Source: Cellulomonas sp. NS3
GTDB taxonomy: Bacteria > Actinomycetota > Actinomycetes > Actinomycetales > Cellulomonadaceae
DNA: 64,000 nt
Reading direction: 5' to 3'
Assembly (NCBI RefSeq): GCF_024757985.1
Contig: NZ_CP103289.1
Span: 4,030,001-4,094,000, forward strand
In this document: positions 8,714 through 17,262 of the stretch, one piece after another
Numbering within the stretch: the stretch's first letter is position 1
Layout: each line of letters begins with the position of its first letter
The notes under the pieces: model-generated
Told to the model about the DNA's origin: nothing
What the model saw: only the letters and a program-made list of their open reading frames with translations
Databases searched by the model: none
Program-made: the position numbers and the translations under genes

Positions 8714-11700
8714 ATGATCCACGTCGGTGTGCTGACGCCCATCACCGGGGGGTTCTACTACGGCGACGTCGTGGCCAACGTGACGCGGGCGGTCGCCGCG
8801 GCGGGCGGGCACGTGACGCTCGTCCAGACCATCGACGCGGGCCGCTCGCGGCAGAAGCTGCCGCCGGCCCCGGACGTCCCCCACATCGGCTGGGAGTCCT
8901 TCGACGGGATCGTGGCGATCGCGCAGGCCGCGAGCGCGTCGTCGCTCCGGTCCGCGATCGCGTCGGGCACGCCCGTCGTCACCGTCGGCAGCGAGATCGA
9001 CCTCGACGCGGCGCAGGTCGTCGCCGACAACCGGGACGTCGTGCGAGGCGCGGTGGGCCACCTCGCCGCGCACGGCCACCGGCGGATCGCGTTCGTCGGC
9101 AACCTCTCGCAGTCGGACACGAACGCGCGGCACGAGGGGTACCGCGCCGGGGTCGCGGAGCACGGGCTCGACGAGGCGACCCTGATCACGACGGTCGACC
9201 ACGTCGAGGCCGGCGGGCGCCTCGCGGCCGACGCGGTCCTGGCGTCCGGGGTGACCGCGGTGGTCACGGGGACGGACCGCATCGCCCTGGGCCTCGCTGC
9301 TGTCCTGCGCGAGCGCGGGGTGCGGATCCCGGAGGACCTCGCGGTCGTCGGGTACGACGACGTCGAGGAGGGCTGGTGGCACGACCCGCCCCTGACGACG
9401 GTCCACCAGGCCATCGGCACGCTCGGCACCCGGGCGGCGGAGCTCCTGCTCGCGGAGCTGCGCGGGGAGCCGGACCACGGGATGCACGTCGTCGCGTCGA
9501 CGTTCGTGGCCCGCGCGACGTGCGGCTGCCCCGCGGGCGCGGGCGGGTCGGCTGCCCTCGGGGTCGACGACGCGGACGAGCTCGTCGCCGCCGTCGTGCG
9601 GCACCTCGCACGGCCCGCCGGACCGGACGCCGGGCAGGCCGCCGGAGCGGACGCGGCGCAGGACGCCGTGACCCGCGACGACACGACCGGCGACGACGCG
9701 ACCGGCGCGCTCGCGGCCCTCGACGGCGTGCTCGCCTCGACCGTCGCGCGGCTGTACCCGTCGCCGCCGCCGCCGGAGGCGATGCTGAGCTTCACCGAGG
9801 CGGTCGTCGACCGCTTCGCCGTGCTCGCGTCGGACGCCGCGGGACGGGGCGACCCGGCCGCCGGGCTGCTGCGCCGCGTGGCGGCCCGCACGATGATCGC
9901 CCTGCGCGACCACGAGCGCGGCGTGTCGCTCGAGCGCACCGAGCGGCTCGCGTCGTCGATCGTCGAGCAGTACGACGTCGGCATCGAGGTCCTGAGCACG
10001 TCCTCCGGCGACCCGGAACGGCTCGGGTGGCTGAGCAAGGCGTCGGCCCGGGTCGCGTGCCTGGCCCTGTGGGACGGCGACCCGGCGGACGGCGTGCTGC
10101 GCGTCACCGGCGTCTTCGACCCCGACGGGCGGCTCGACGAGGCGCCCTCCGGCACGACGCGGATCGAGGAGTTCCCGCCGCGGGCGCTCGTCGAGCAGGC
10201 CGATGCGGGCGTCGGCGACGTGCTGTACGTCGTCCCGGTCCGCGGCGTGAACGGCGACCACGGCTTCCTCTGCGTGCTCGGCACGTGCGAGCGGGGCTCG
10301 CGCTCGGACCCCGCGACGTACGCGCACTGGGCGACGACCCACAACCACTGGGCCGCGGTGCTCGGCGTCGCGCTCAAGCAGAAGGCGCTCCTCGAGCACC
10401 TCGGGCGCAGCGAGGAGCGGTACTCGCTCGCCGCGACCGCCGCGAAGGACGGGCTCTGGGAGTGGGAGGCCGGCGACGGGCACGTCTACGTGTCCGAGCG
10501 GTGCCGCGAGCTGCTGGGCGTCGCCGACGACGCCTCCGTCACGCTCGAGACGTGGGTCGCCCTCGCGCACCCCCTCGACACGGACCGGGTGGCGGCCGAG
10601 CTCGCGCACGCGGTCGCGGAGCCGGGCGTCCCGGTCGAGGTCGAGTACCGCGTCGCGGGCGCGGACGGCACGACGCGCTGGGTGCTCACGCGCTGCCTCG
10701 CGGTCGCGTCGGACGGCGTGGTGCAGCGCGTCGTCGGCTCGGTCTCCGACATCCAGACGCGCAGGGACCTCGAGGAGCAGCTGCGCCAGGAGGCCCTCTA
10801 CGACAACGTCACCGGGCTGCCGAACCGCCGCCTGTTCGTCGACCGGCTCGACGCCGCGCTGCGGCACCAGGACCGGCGCGACCGCGAGGACACGGCAGGG
10901 TTCGCGGTGCTGTTCTTCGACCTCGACGGGTTCAAGCTCGTGAACGACTCGCTGGGCCACCTCGCGGGCGACGAGCTGCTCCGTGTCGTCGCCGACCGGC
11001 TCCGCGTGGCGCTGCGCCCGCTCGACACCGCCGCGCGCTTCGGGGGCGACGAGTTCGCGGTGCTGCTCGTCGACCCCGTGCCCGAGGACGTCCTCGTGGT
11101 GGCGCGGCGGCTCCAGGACCGGCTCGCCGAGCCCGTCCCGCTCGGCGGTCAGGTGGTCGCCGTGACCGCGAGCGTCGGGGTCGCGACGTCCTCCTCCGGC
11201 TACCGCACCGCCGACGACGTCCTGCGCGACGCCGACGCCGCGATGTACCACGCGAAGGGCACGCACCGCGGCTCCGCGTCGGTCTTCGACCCCGACATGC
11301 ACGTGCGCGCGACGGGCCGGCTGCAGGTGCGCGGGGAGCTGCGCGGCGCCCTCGCGCGCGGGGAGTTCGTCGTGCACTACCAGCCCGTCGTCGCGCTCGA
11401 CGGCTCGGGGGTCGAGTCGTTCGAGGCCCTCGTCCGGTGGGAGCACCCGGAGCGGGGCCTGCTGCTGCCGGGCGCGTTCCTGCCCGTGATGGAGGACGAC
11501 GGCTCGGTCGTGCAGCTCGGTCGCCTCGTGCTCGACGAGGTGTGCCGGCAGGTCGCGCAGTGGCGCGCGGACCGCGGCCTGCCCGTGACCGTCGCGGTGA
11601 ACCTCTCGCACCGCGAGTTCTGGGCGCCGGACCTCGTCGCGGCCGTCCGGGACGCGCTCGCGCGGCACGGCGTGCCGGCCGGGCACCTCGTGCTCGAGAT

Positions 11701-12127
11701 CACCGAGTCGGTGGTGATCTCGCGGCCCGGCGAGGCGCGCGACCTGCTCGAGGCCCTCGACGCCCTCGGGGTCGGGCTGCACATCGACGACTTCGGCACC
11801 GGGCAGTCCTCGCTCACCGCGCTGCGGACGCTCCCGGTGCACGCGATGAAGGTCGACGGCTCCTTCGTCCGGGAGCTGGCGAGCACGCCCGCGACGCGGG
11901 ACCTGGTGCGCGTGATCCTCGACATGGGCCGCGTCCTCGGGCTCGAGGTCATCGCGGAGTGCGTCGAGACGGAGGAGCAGGCGGAGATCCTGCGGGCGAT
12001 GGGGTGCACGGGCGCGCAGGGCTGGTTGTACGCGAGCGCGCTGCCCGGCGACGCGGCGGGCGCTCTGCTCGGCGCGCCGGCCGCCGCGGTCGGGGCTGCC
12101 CGGGTGCCGGACGCGACGCGGGTCTGA
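8714..12127 (+). CDS. LacI-type sensor / PAS / GGDEF / EAL c-di-GMP enzyme
   Basis: This 1137-residue protein appears cytoplasmic, with no signal peptide or membrane helix. Residues 1 to about 270 form a LacI-type periplasmic-binding-like domain (start IHVGVLTPITGGFYYG, later DLAVVGYDDVEEGWW) with no helix-turn-helix. A helical/GAF-like middle follows, then PAS (about 565-690), GGDEF (about 696-870) and EAL (about 890-1110). The GGDEF signature is intact (ARFGGDEFAVLL, about 776), and RPLD five residues before it is a canonical product-inhibition I-site. EAL catalytic features are present: FEALVRWEHP, VAVNLSH, EITESVV, HIDDFGTGQS and KVDGSFV. The usual AEGVET reads AECVET. Both synthesis and hydrolysis of c-di-GMP look possible, tuned by a small ligand, plausibly a sugar. 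Confidence 0.93.
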   Translation: MIHVGVLTPITGGFYYGDVVANVTRAVAAAGGHVTLVQTIDAGRSRQKLPPAPDVPHIGWESFDGIVAIAQAASASSLRSAIASGTPVVTVGSEIDLDAAQVVADNRDVVRGAVGHLAAHGHRRIAFVGNLSQSDTNARHEGYRAGVAEHGLDEATLITTVDHVEAGGRLAADAVLASGVTAVVTGTDRIALGLAAVLRERGVRIPEDLAVVGYDDVEEGWWHDPPLTTVHQAIGTLGTRAAELLLAELRGEPDHGMHVVASTFVARATCGCPAGAGGSAALGVDDADELVAAVVRHLARPAGPDAGQAAGADAAQDAVTRDDTTGDDATGALAALDGVLASTVARLYPSPPPPEAMLSFTEAVVDRFAVLASDAAGRGDPAAGLLRRVAARTMIALRDHERGVSLERTERLASSIVEQYDVGIEVLSTSSGDPERLGWLSKASARVACLALWDGDPADGVLRVTGVFDPDGRLDEAPSGTTRIEEFPPRALVEQADAGVGDVLYVVPVRGVNGDHGFLCVLGTCERGSRSDPATYAHWATTHNHWAAVLGVALKQKALLEHLGRSEERYSLAATAAKDGLWEWEAGDGHVYVSERCRELLGVADDASVTLETWVALAHPLDTDRVAAELAHAVAEPGVPVEVEYRVAGADGTTRWVLTRCLAVASDGVVQRVVGSVSDIQTRRDLEEQLRQEALYDNVTGLPNRRLFVDRLDAALRHQDRRDREDTAGFAVLFFDLDGFKLVNDSLGHLAGDELLRVVADRLRVALRPLDTAARFGGDEFAVLLVDPVPEDVLVVARRLQDRLAEPVPLGGQVVAVTASVGVATSSSGYRTADDVLRDADAAMYHAKGTHRGSASVFDPDMHVRATGRLQVRGELRGALARGEFVVHYQPVVALDGSGVESFEALVRWEHPERGLLLPGAFLPVMEDDGSVVQLGRLVLDEVCRQVAQWRADRGLPVTVAVNLSHREFWAPDLVAAVRDALARHGVPAGHLVLEITESVVISRPGEARDLLEALDALGVGLHIDDFGTGQSSLTALRTLPVHAMKVDGSFVRELASTPATRDLVRVILDMGRVLGLEVIAECVETEEQAEILRAMGCTGAQGWLYASALPGDAAGALLGAPAAAVGAARVPDATRV

Positions 12128-12191
12128 CCGGGTCGTGACGCGGCCGCGCCGGGTCGCGACGGCTCGGCGATGATGTCCCCGTGATGCCCCG

Positions 12192-13406
12192 ATGACCGCG
12201 CGCGCCGACGAGCCCGCGGTCACCGCCCCCGGTCGGCGCCGCGCCGCGGCGATCGCGCTGCTGGTCGCGGGCCAGAGCACCGCGGGGCTCGCGCTCGGCG
12301 CGGTCGGCCTGTTCCTGCCGCTGATCCGTGCGGACCTCGGCATCGGGTTCACCCAGGCGGGCGGCATCGCGGCGGCGGCGATGATCACGTACGCGCTCAT
12401 GCAGGTCCCGGCGGGTCACCTCGCGGACGTGCTGGGGGCACGCCGGCTGTTCGTCGTGGGCACGGTCGGCGTGAACCTGTGCACGCTCGGGATCGCGGTC
12501 GCGCCGTCGTACGCGTTCCTCGTCGTGGACCAGGCGGTCTCGGGGGCGCTGCGGGCGCTCGTCTTCATCCCGGGCATGGTGCTGATCACGGGGTTGTTCG
12601 CGGCCGAGCGCCGGTCGACCGCGCTCGGGGTCTTCGCGATCGGCGGCGTGTCCGGGAACGTGCTGCTCGGCGCCGTCGGGCCGCTGCTCGTCGGGCCGCT
12701 CGGGTGGCGGGGCGTGCTCGCGCTGTTCGGCGCGGCGGGGCTCGTGCTCGCGGTGGTCTACGGCGTGCTGCGCGACGCCGGCGCACCGCAGGCGAGGCCG
12801 GCGCCGGGCGGCGCGGGGGCGCGCGACGTGCTGCGCCACCCGGTGCTGTGGGTCGCCGGCGTGGTGCAGCTCGTGCGGTTCGGGGTCGTCAACACCCTGA
12901 CGTTCTGGCTGCCGACGCTGCTCGTCGAGGAGCGCGGCGCGACGCTGCGCACCGCGGGGGTCGTGATGGGCGTCGGCGGGCTGCTCATGGCGCCGATGAA
13001 CTACCTCGGCGGGGTGCTCGCCGACCGGACCGGGCGCCCGGCGACCGTCGTGGGCGGGTCGCTCGTCGTGCTCGGCGCCGCCCTGGCGGTGCTCGCGGGA
13101 GCCGACGGCCTGACCGTGACGGTCGCGTGCGTGCTCGTCGCGCACGTCGTCATGCAGCTCTACTTCGGGCCGCTCTTCTCGATCCCGGTCCGGGTGCTCG
13201 GCCCCGCGCGCGCGGGGCTGCTCACGGGGGTGTCGAACGGCTGCGCGTGCCTCGGTGCGGTGACGTTCTCGTGGGCGCTCGGCTGGACCAAGGACCTCAC
13301 GGGGTCGTTCACGCCGGGGCTCGTCGGGCTCAGCGTCGCGTGCGCGGTCGCCCTGACGGCGACCTGGCCCCTGGGGCGGATGCTGCGAGCAGCGCCGTCG
13401 CGGTGA
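12192..13406 (+). CDS. MFS transporter
   Basis: This 404-residue protein has about 12 hydrophobic segments and a major-facilitator loop between helices 2 and 3 (GHLADVLGARRLF). A second, related loop sits in the C-terminal half (GGVLADRTGRP), and a short Arg/Pro-rich central loop lies near 195-210. The pattern fits a CynX/NarK-like or organic-anion MFS subgroup, but the substrate cannot be assigned. The gene follows the c-di-GMP enzyme by 64 bases. Its last 77 bases overlap the 3' end of the convergent SorC-type regulator. The ATG at 12192 is used; no strong ribosome binding site is evident. Confidence 0.85.
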   Translation: MTARADEPAVTAPGRRRAAAIALLVAGQSTAGLALGAVGLFLPLIRADLGIGFTQAGGIAAAAMITYALMQVPAGHLADVLGARRLFVVGTVGVNLCTLGIAVAPSYAFLVVDQAVSGALRALVFIPGMVLITGLFAAERRSTALGVFAIGGVSGNVLLGAVGPLLVGPLGWRGVLALFGAAGLVLAVVYGVLRDAGAPQARPAPGGAGARDVLRHPVLWVAGVVQLVRFGVVNTLTFWLPTLLVEERGATLRTAGVVMGVGGLLMAPMNYLGGVLADRTGRPATVVGGSLVVLGAALAVLAGADGLTVTVACVLVAHVVMQLYFGPLFSIPVRVLGPARAGLLTGVSNGCACLGAVTFSWALGWTKDLTGSFTPGLVGLSVACAVALTATWPLGRMLRAAPSR

Positions 13407-14382
13407 GCTCGTCGACCACGAGGTCGGTCACGGCGCCCGCGCGGATCGCGGCCAGCAGCGGGACGACCTTGTTGTCCCCCGCGGCGACGCACACGCGCCG
13501 CGGGACGCGCTGCAGCTCGACGGGGGTCGGCCCGGTCGCCCGCGCGTTCAGCGGCACGTCCTCCCACGTCCCGTCGGCGCGCAGGAACACCGTGCACACG
13601 TCCCCGACGACGCCCTCGCGGTGCAGCACCTCGATGTCGCCGTCCTCCAGGTAGCCCGCGGAGTACACGTGGCTGGGCACGGCCCCGGCGACCGCGCCGA
13701 CGGAGAACACCGCGACGTCGGCGCGCGCCTGCACGTCGAGCACGCGCCGCACGGACCGCTCGCGCCACATCGCCTGCTTGGTGTCGGGGTAGTCGAAGAA
13801 CGCGGGCACCGAGAAGTGGTGCACGGTCGCCCCGAACGCGGACCCGAAGCTCGAGATGAGGTCGCTCGCGTACTCGACACCGGACGTGCGCGTGTTCGCG
13901 GCCCCGTTGAGCTGCACGACGGCGCTGCCCCGGGTGGGCTTGGGGACGAGGCGCCGGGACACCGCGGCGAGCGTCGTGCCCCACGCGACGCCGAGCACCA
14001 TGTCGGAGTCGAACCACGAGCCGAGCAGGCGCGCGGTCGTGAGGGCGACCTGGTCGAGCCGCTCGACGTGGCTCGCCTGGTCGGGGACGGGCACGACGTA
14101 GGCGTCGACCCCGAACGTCGCGGCGATCGTCCGGCCGAGCCCCGGTGCACGCGTGCTCGCGGGGCGCAGCGTGATCTCGACGAGCCCGGTCGCGCGGGCG
14201 CGCTTGAGGAGGCGCGAGACCGTCGAGCGCGAGGTGCCGAGATGGCGCGCGATCACCTCCATCTTGAGGTCCTGCAGGTAGTACATCGACGCGGCCCGCA
14301 GCACGTCCTGCTCACGGTCGAGCGCGTCCCCGCTGTCCCCCAAGGGCTCGCCGTGTCCGCCGATCTGTGCACGTTCGTGCAT
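13330..14382 (-). CDS. SorC/DeoR-family sugar-binding transcriptional regulator (probable glycerol regulator)
   Basis: The 350-residue product has an N-terminal helix-turn-helix (about 28-60: MKMEVIARHLG-like start, then TSRSTVSRLLKRARATGLV), followed by the SorC-type sugar-phosphate sensor domain (MVLGVAWGTTLAAVSRRL; FFDYPDTKQAMWRE; AVFSVGAVAG). The C-terminus runs on in an Arg/Pro-rich tail coded within the 3' end of the MFS gene. It is divergent from glpD-glpF-glpK with a 135-base gap, so it most likely controls that operon in response to a glycerol-derived phosphate. An alternative GTG start lies at 14406. Neither start has a good ribosome binding site. Confidence 0.88.
   Translation of the reverse strand: MHERAQIGGHGEPLGDSGDALDREQDVLRAASMYYLQDLKMEVIARHLGTSRSTVSRLLKRARATGLVEITLRPASTRAPGLGRTIAATFGVDAYVVPVPDQASHVERLDQVALTTARLLGSWFDSDMVLGVAWGTTLAAVSRRLVPKPTRGSAVVQLNGAANTRTSGVEYASDLISSFGSAFGATVHHFSVPAFFDYPDTKQAMWRERSVRRVLDVQARADVAVFSVGAVAGAVPSHVYSAGYLEDGDIEVLHREGVVGDVCTVFLRADGTWEDVPLNARATGPTPVELQRVPRRVCVAAGDNKVVPLLAAIRAGAVTDLVVDELTATALLAASAPGARSPSGRPRTRR
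14368..14381. promoter_or_regulatory. Inverted repeat TGCACG-TT-CGTGCA, candidate SorC operator
   Basis: A perfect 6-base inverted repeat with a two-base spacer overlaps the start codon of the regulator. A further TGCACG half-site lies at 14465-14470, between the regulator and glpD. Placement suits autorepression or control of the divergent glp operon, but binding is inferred. Confidence 0.4.
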
Positions 14383-14517
14383 CCCGGTTGCGCGTTCGTT
14401 CGTCACATGACGACGATAACGAGCGGACCGAGGCCGGGGGAACCTCCCGGACGGTCCGCGTCCATGCACGGACCAGCACGTACGGAACGCACCAGCACCC
14501 CGGGGGTCGGACGCACG

Positions 14518-16284
14518 ATGAGGACTGCAGCACTGACGGCACGGCTCCGGAGCGACGCGCTCGACGCCCTGCGGAGCACCACGGAACCCGGCCAGGAGCT
14601 CGACGTGCTCGTCGTCGGCGGCGGCGTGACCGGGGCCGGCATCGCGCTCGACGCCGTCTCCCGCGGCCTGTCGACCGCGGTCGTCGAGGCCCAGGACTGG
14701 GCCAGCGGCACGTCGAGCCGGTCGAGCAAGCTCGTGCACGGCGGCCTGCGCTACCTGCAGATGCTCGACTTCCACCTCGTCCGCGAGGCCCTCACGGAGC
14801 GCGACCTCCTGATCAACCACCTCGCGCCGCACCTCGTGAAGCCCGTGAGCTTCCTGTACCCGCTCGAGAACCGCGTCTGGGAACGCGCGTACGTCGGCGC
14901 CGGCGTCGCCCTCTACGACACGCTCGCGTCGGTCTACGGCACCAAGCGCGCGCTGCCGATGCACCGCCACCTGACCCGCAAGGGCATGGAGCGCCTGTTC
15001 CCCGACCTGCGCCACGACGCCGCGATCGGCGCGGTGCGGTACTGGGACGCGAGCGTCGACGACGCGCGCCTGACCTCGACGATCATCCGCACGGCCGTCT
15101 CGTACGGCGCGCACGCCGCGTCCCGCACGCAGGTCGTCGGGCTCCAGACCACGTCGGGCGGCGCCGTCACGGGCGCCGAGCTCGTCGATCTCGAGACGGG
15201 TGACCACCTCGACGTGCGGGCGCGCCACGTCATCAACGCGACGGGCGTGTGGACCGAGGAGACCGAGTCCCTCGCGCAGACCGAGGGCGGCCTGCGCGTG
15301 CTCGCGAGCAAGGGCATCCACATCGTCGTGCCGCGCAGCCGCATCGCGGGCGACACCGGGCTGATCCTGCAGACCGAGAAGTCGGTCCTGTTCATCATCC
15401 CGTGGTCGCGGTACTGGGTCATCGGGACGACGGACACCCCGTGGGAGCAGGACCTCGTGCACCCTGTCGCGACGTCCGCCGACATCGACTACGTCATCGA
15501 GCACGCCAACGAGGTGCTGTCCCGGCCCATCACGCGCGAGGACGTCATCGGCACCTGGGCCGGCCTGCGCCCGCTGCTGCAGCCCGGCACCAAGGCCGGC
15601 ACCTCGTCGGCGAAGGTCTCGCGCGAGCACACCGTCGCGTCCCCGACGCCGGGCCTGACGGTCATCGCGGGCGGCAAGCTCACGACGTACCGGGTCATGG
15701 CGAAGGACGCGGTCGACTTCGCGATCGGGTCGCGGGCGACGAGCCTGCCGTCCATCACGCACGAGCTCCCGCTCGTCGGTGCCGAGGGGCTCGCGGTCCT
15801 GCAGCGCCGGTCCCGGGCCATCGGGCAGAAGTACGGCTGGGACCGCGGGCGCATGGACCACCTGCTGCACCGGTACGGGTCGCTGCTCGGGGAGCTGCTC
15901 GACCTCGTCGACGCCGACCCCTCGCTCGGCGACCCGGTGCCGGGCGCCGAGGCGTACATCGGCGCGGAGGTCGTCTACTCGGTCAGCCACGAGGGTGCGC
16001 TGCACCTCGACGACGTGATGATGCACCGCACGCGCCTCAACTACGAGGTCGCGGACAAGGGCGTCGCCGCGCTCGAGCACATCGTCGACCTCATCGCGCC
16101 GGTCCTCGGGTGGAGCGACGCGCAGCGCGCCGCCGAGCTCGCCGGGTACCGCGAGCGCGCCGCGGCCGAGGAGGCCGCGGCAGCGCTGCCCGACGACGAG
16201 TCCGCGGTCCGCGAGCGCCTGCGCGCCGCGGACATCGCCCCGCTCGTCCCGATCTCCGGCGGGCAGGTGCCCGCCGGTTCCTGA
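14518..16284 (+). CDS. glpD: Aerobic glycerol-3-phosphate dehydrogenase
   Basis: GlpD is a peripheral membrane FAD enzyme that oxidises glycerol 3-phosphate to dihydroxyacetone phosphate and passes electrons to quinone. The 588-residue product has the dinucleotide fold DVLVVGGGVTGAGIALDA (about 29-46), the family signature SSRSSKLVHGGLRYLQ (about 66-80), the substrate-site segment IGTTDTPW, TWAGLRPLL, and GGKLTTYR. A GlpD C-terminal helical domain follows. It is the first gene of glpD-glpF-glpK, with 40 bases to glpF. The ATG at 14518 places the FAD fold at the usual depth; an upstream in-frame ATG at 14464 would add 18 residues. Confidence 0.96.
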   Translation: MRTAALTARLRSDALDALRSTTEPGQELDVLVVGGGVTGAGIALDAVSRGLSTAVVEAQDWASGTSSRSSKLVHGGLRYLQMLDFHLVREALTERDLLINHLAPHLVKPVSFLYPLENRVWERAYVGAGVALYDTLASVYGTKRALPMHRHLTRKGMERLFPDLRHDAAIGAVRYWDASVDDARLTSTIIRTAVSYGAHAASRTQVVGLQTTSGGAVTGAELVDLETGDHLDVRARHVINATGVWTEETESLAQTEGGLRVLASKGIHIVVPRSRIAGDTGLILQTEKSVLFIIPWSRYWVIGTTDTPWEQDLVHPVATSADIDYVIEHANEVLSRPITREDVIGTWAGLRPLLQPGTKAGTSSAKVSREHTVASPTPGLTVIAGGKLTTYRVMAKDAVDFAIGSRATSLPSITHELPLVGAEGLAVLQRRSRAIGQKYGWDRGRMDHLLHRYGSLLGELLDLVDADPSLGDPVPGAEAYIGAEVVYSVSHEGALHLDDVMMHRTRLNYEVADKGVAALEHIVDLIAPVLGWSDAQRAAELAGYRERAAAEEAAAALPDDESAVRERLRAADIAPLVPISGGQVPAGS

Positions 16285-16324
16285 CCGCTGAGGCGGTCTC
16301 ACTCCTACAGGAAGGGGCGCAAGG

Positions 16325-17086
16325 ATGGGCTCCGTCACCACTCTGCAGGTCTTTCTCTCCGAGGTCGTCGGTACCGGCCTCCTGATCCTCCTCGGCGCGG
16401 GGGTGGTCGCGAACGCGATCCTGCCTCGCTCCAAAGGGTTCGACGGCGGCTGGCTGCTGATCAACTTCGGCTGGGGCCTCGCGGTCTTCGTCGGCGTGTA
16501 CGCGGCGTTCCGCTCGGGCGCGCACCTCAACCCGGCCGTCACGCTCGGGTTGTTCGTCGCGCAGGAGCCGTTCGCGAGCCGCACGGTCGACGGCGAGACG
16601 ATGGCCACCGTCGACCCGACGTTCGCGAACCTGCTCGTCTACTTCGGTGCCGAGCTGCTCGGTGCGTTCCTCGGCGCGGTCCTCGCGTACCTGGCCTACA
16701 AGAAGCACTTCGACGAGGACGCCGACCCGGCGACCAAGCTCGCGGTCTTCTCGACCGGCCCGGCGGTCCGCTCGTACTCCTGGAACTTCGTCACCGAGGT
16801 CATCGCGACGTTCGTGCTGGTGTTCTGGGTCGTCGGCGCCGGCATGACGCCGTCGGGCCTCGGTCCTCTCGCGGTCGCGCTCGTCGTCGTCGGCATCGGC
16901 GCGTCGCTCGGTGGTCCCACCGGCTACGCGATCAACCCGGCGCGCGACCTCGGCCCCCGCATCGCCCACGCGGTGCTGCCGATCCGCGGCAAGGGCTCGA
17001 GCGACTGGTCGTACGCGTGGGTGCCGATCCTCGGCCCGCTCGTCGGCGGCGCGCTCGGCGGTCTCGCGGGCTCGATCTACCTCTGA
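16325..17086 (+). CDS. glpF: Glycerol uptake facilitator (aquaglyceroporin)
   Basis: GlpF lets glycerol diffuse across the membrane. The 253-residue product has six membrane helices and two half-helices carrying the paired signatures LNPAVT (about 73-78) and INPARD (about 204-209). The Asp after the second NPA-R is typical of glycerol-permeable members, and the length is normal. AAGG lies just upstream of the ATG, and the gene follows glpD by 40 bases, so the two are co-transcribed. Glycerol entering here would be trapped by GlpK downstream. Confidence 0.96.
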   Translation: MGSVTTLQVFLSEVVGTGLLILLGAGVVANAILPRSKGFDGGWLLINFGWGLAVFVGVYAAFRSGAHLNPAVTLGLFVAQEPFASRTVDGETMATVDPTFANLLVYFGAELLGAFLGAVLAYLAYKKHFDEDADPATKLAVFSTGPAVRSYSWNFVTEVIATFVLVFWVVGAGMTPSGLGPLAVALVVVGIGASLGGPTGYAINPARDLGPRIAHAVLPIRGKGSSDWSYAWVPILGPLVGGALGGLAGSIYL

Positions 17087-17140
17087 CCCACCCCCAGCCC
17101 CACCACTCACCCCCACCCCACCGACCGACAGGACCCCCGG
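17087..17140 (+). promoter_or_regulatory. C-rich, G-poor segment between glpF and glpK
   Basis: Just after the glpF stop, the top strand is dominated by CCCC and CCAC runs with very few G. This is a strong local strand asymmetry in a genome where C and G are otherwise balanced. Such unstructured C-rich RNA resembles Rho loading sites, so it may tune glpK expression relative to glpF. No hairpin is obvious inside it. Confidence 0.35.
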
Positions 17141-17262
17141 ACGCGGGACCCGCGCAACGGCGCACGGGCCCCGCTCCGGGCGCTCCGCCCCCCGCCGACG
17201 CCTCGCCGTCGCACCCCCGTCGAGCCCCACCAGCTCGCACCACCCGAGAGAGGTTCCTCCGC

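Noticed and set aside
8447-12400. Very long minus-strand open frame (about 1317 codons) antisense to the c-di-GMP gene
   Set aside because: High-GC DNA leaves antisense frames open. The product is Arg/Pro/Val/Asp-biased with no family motifs, and the plus strand encodes recognisable domains throughout.
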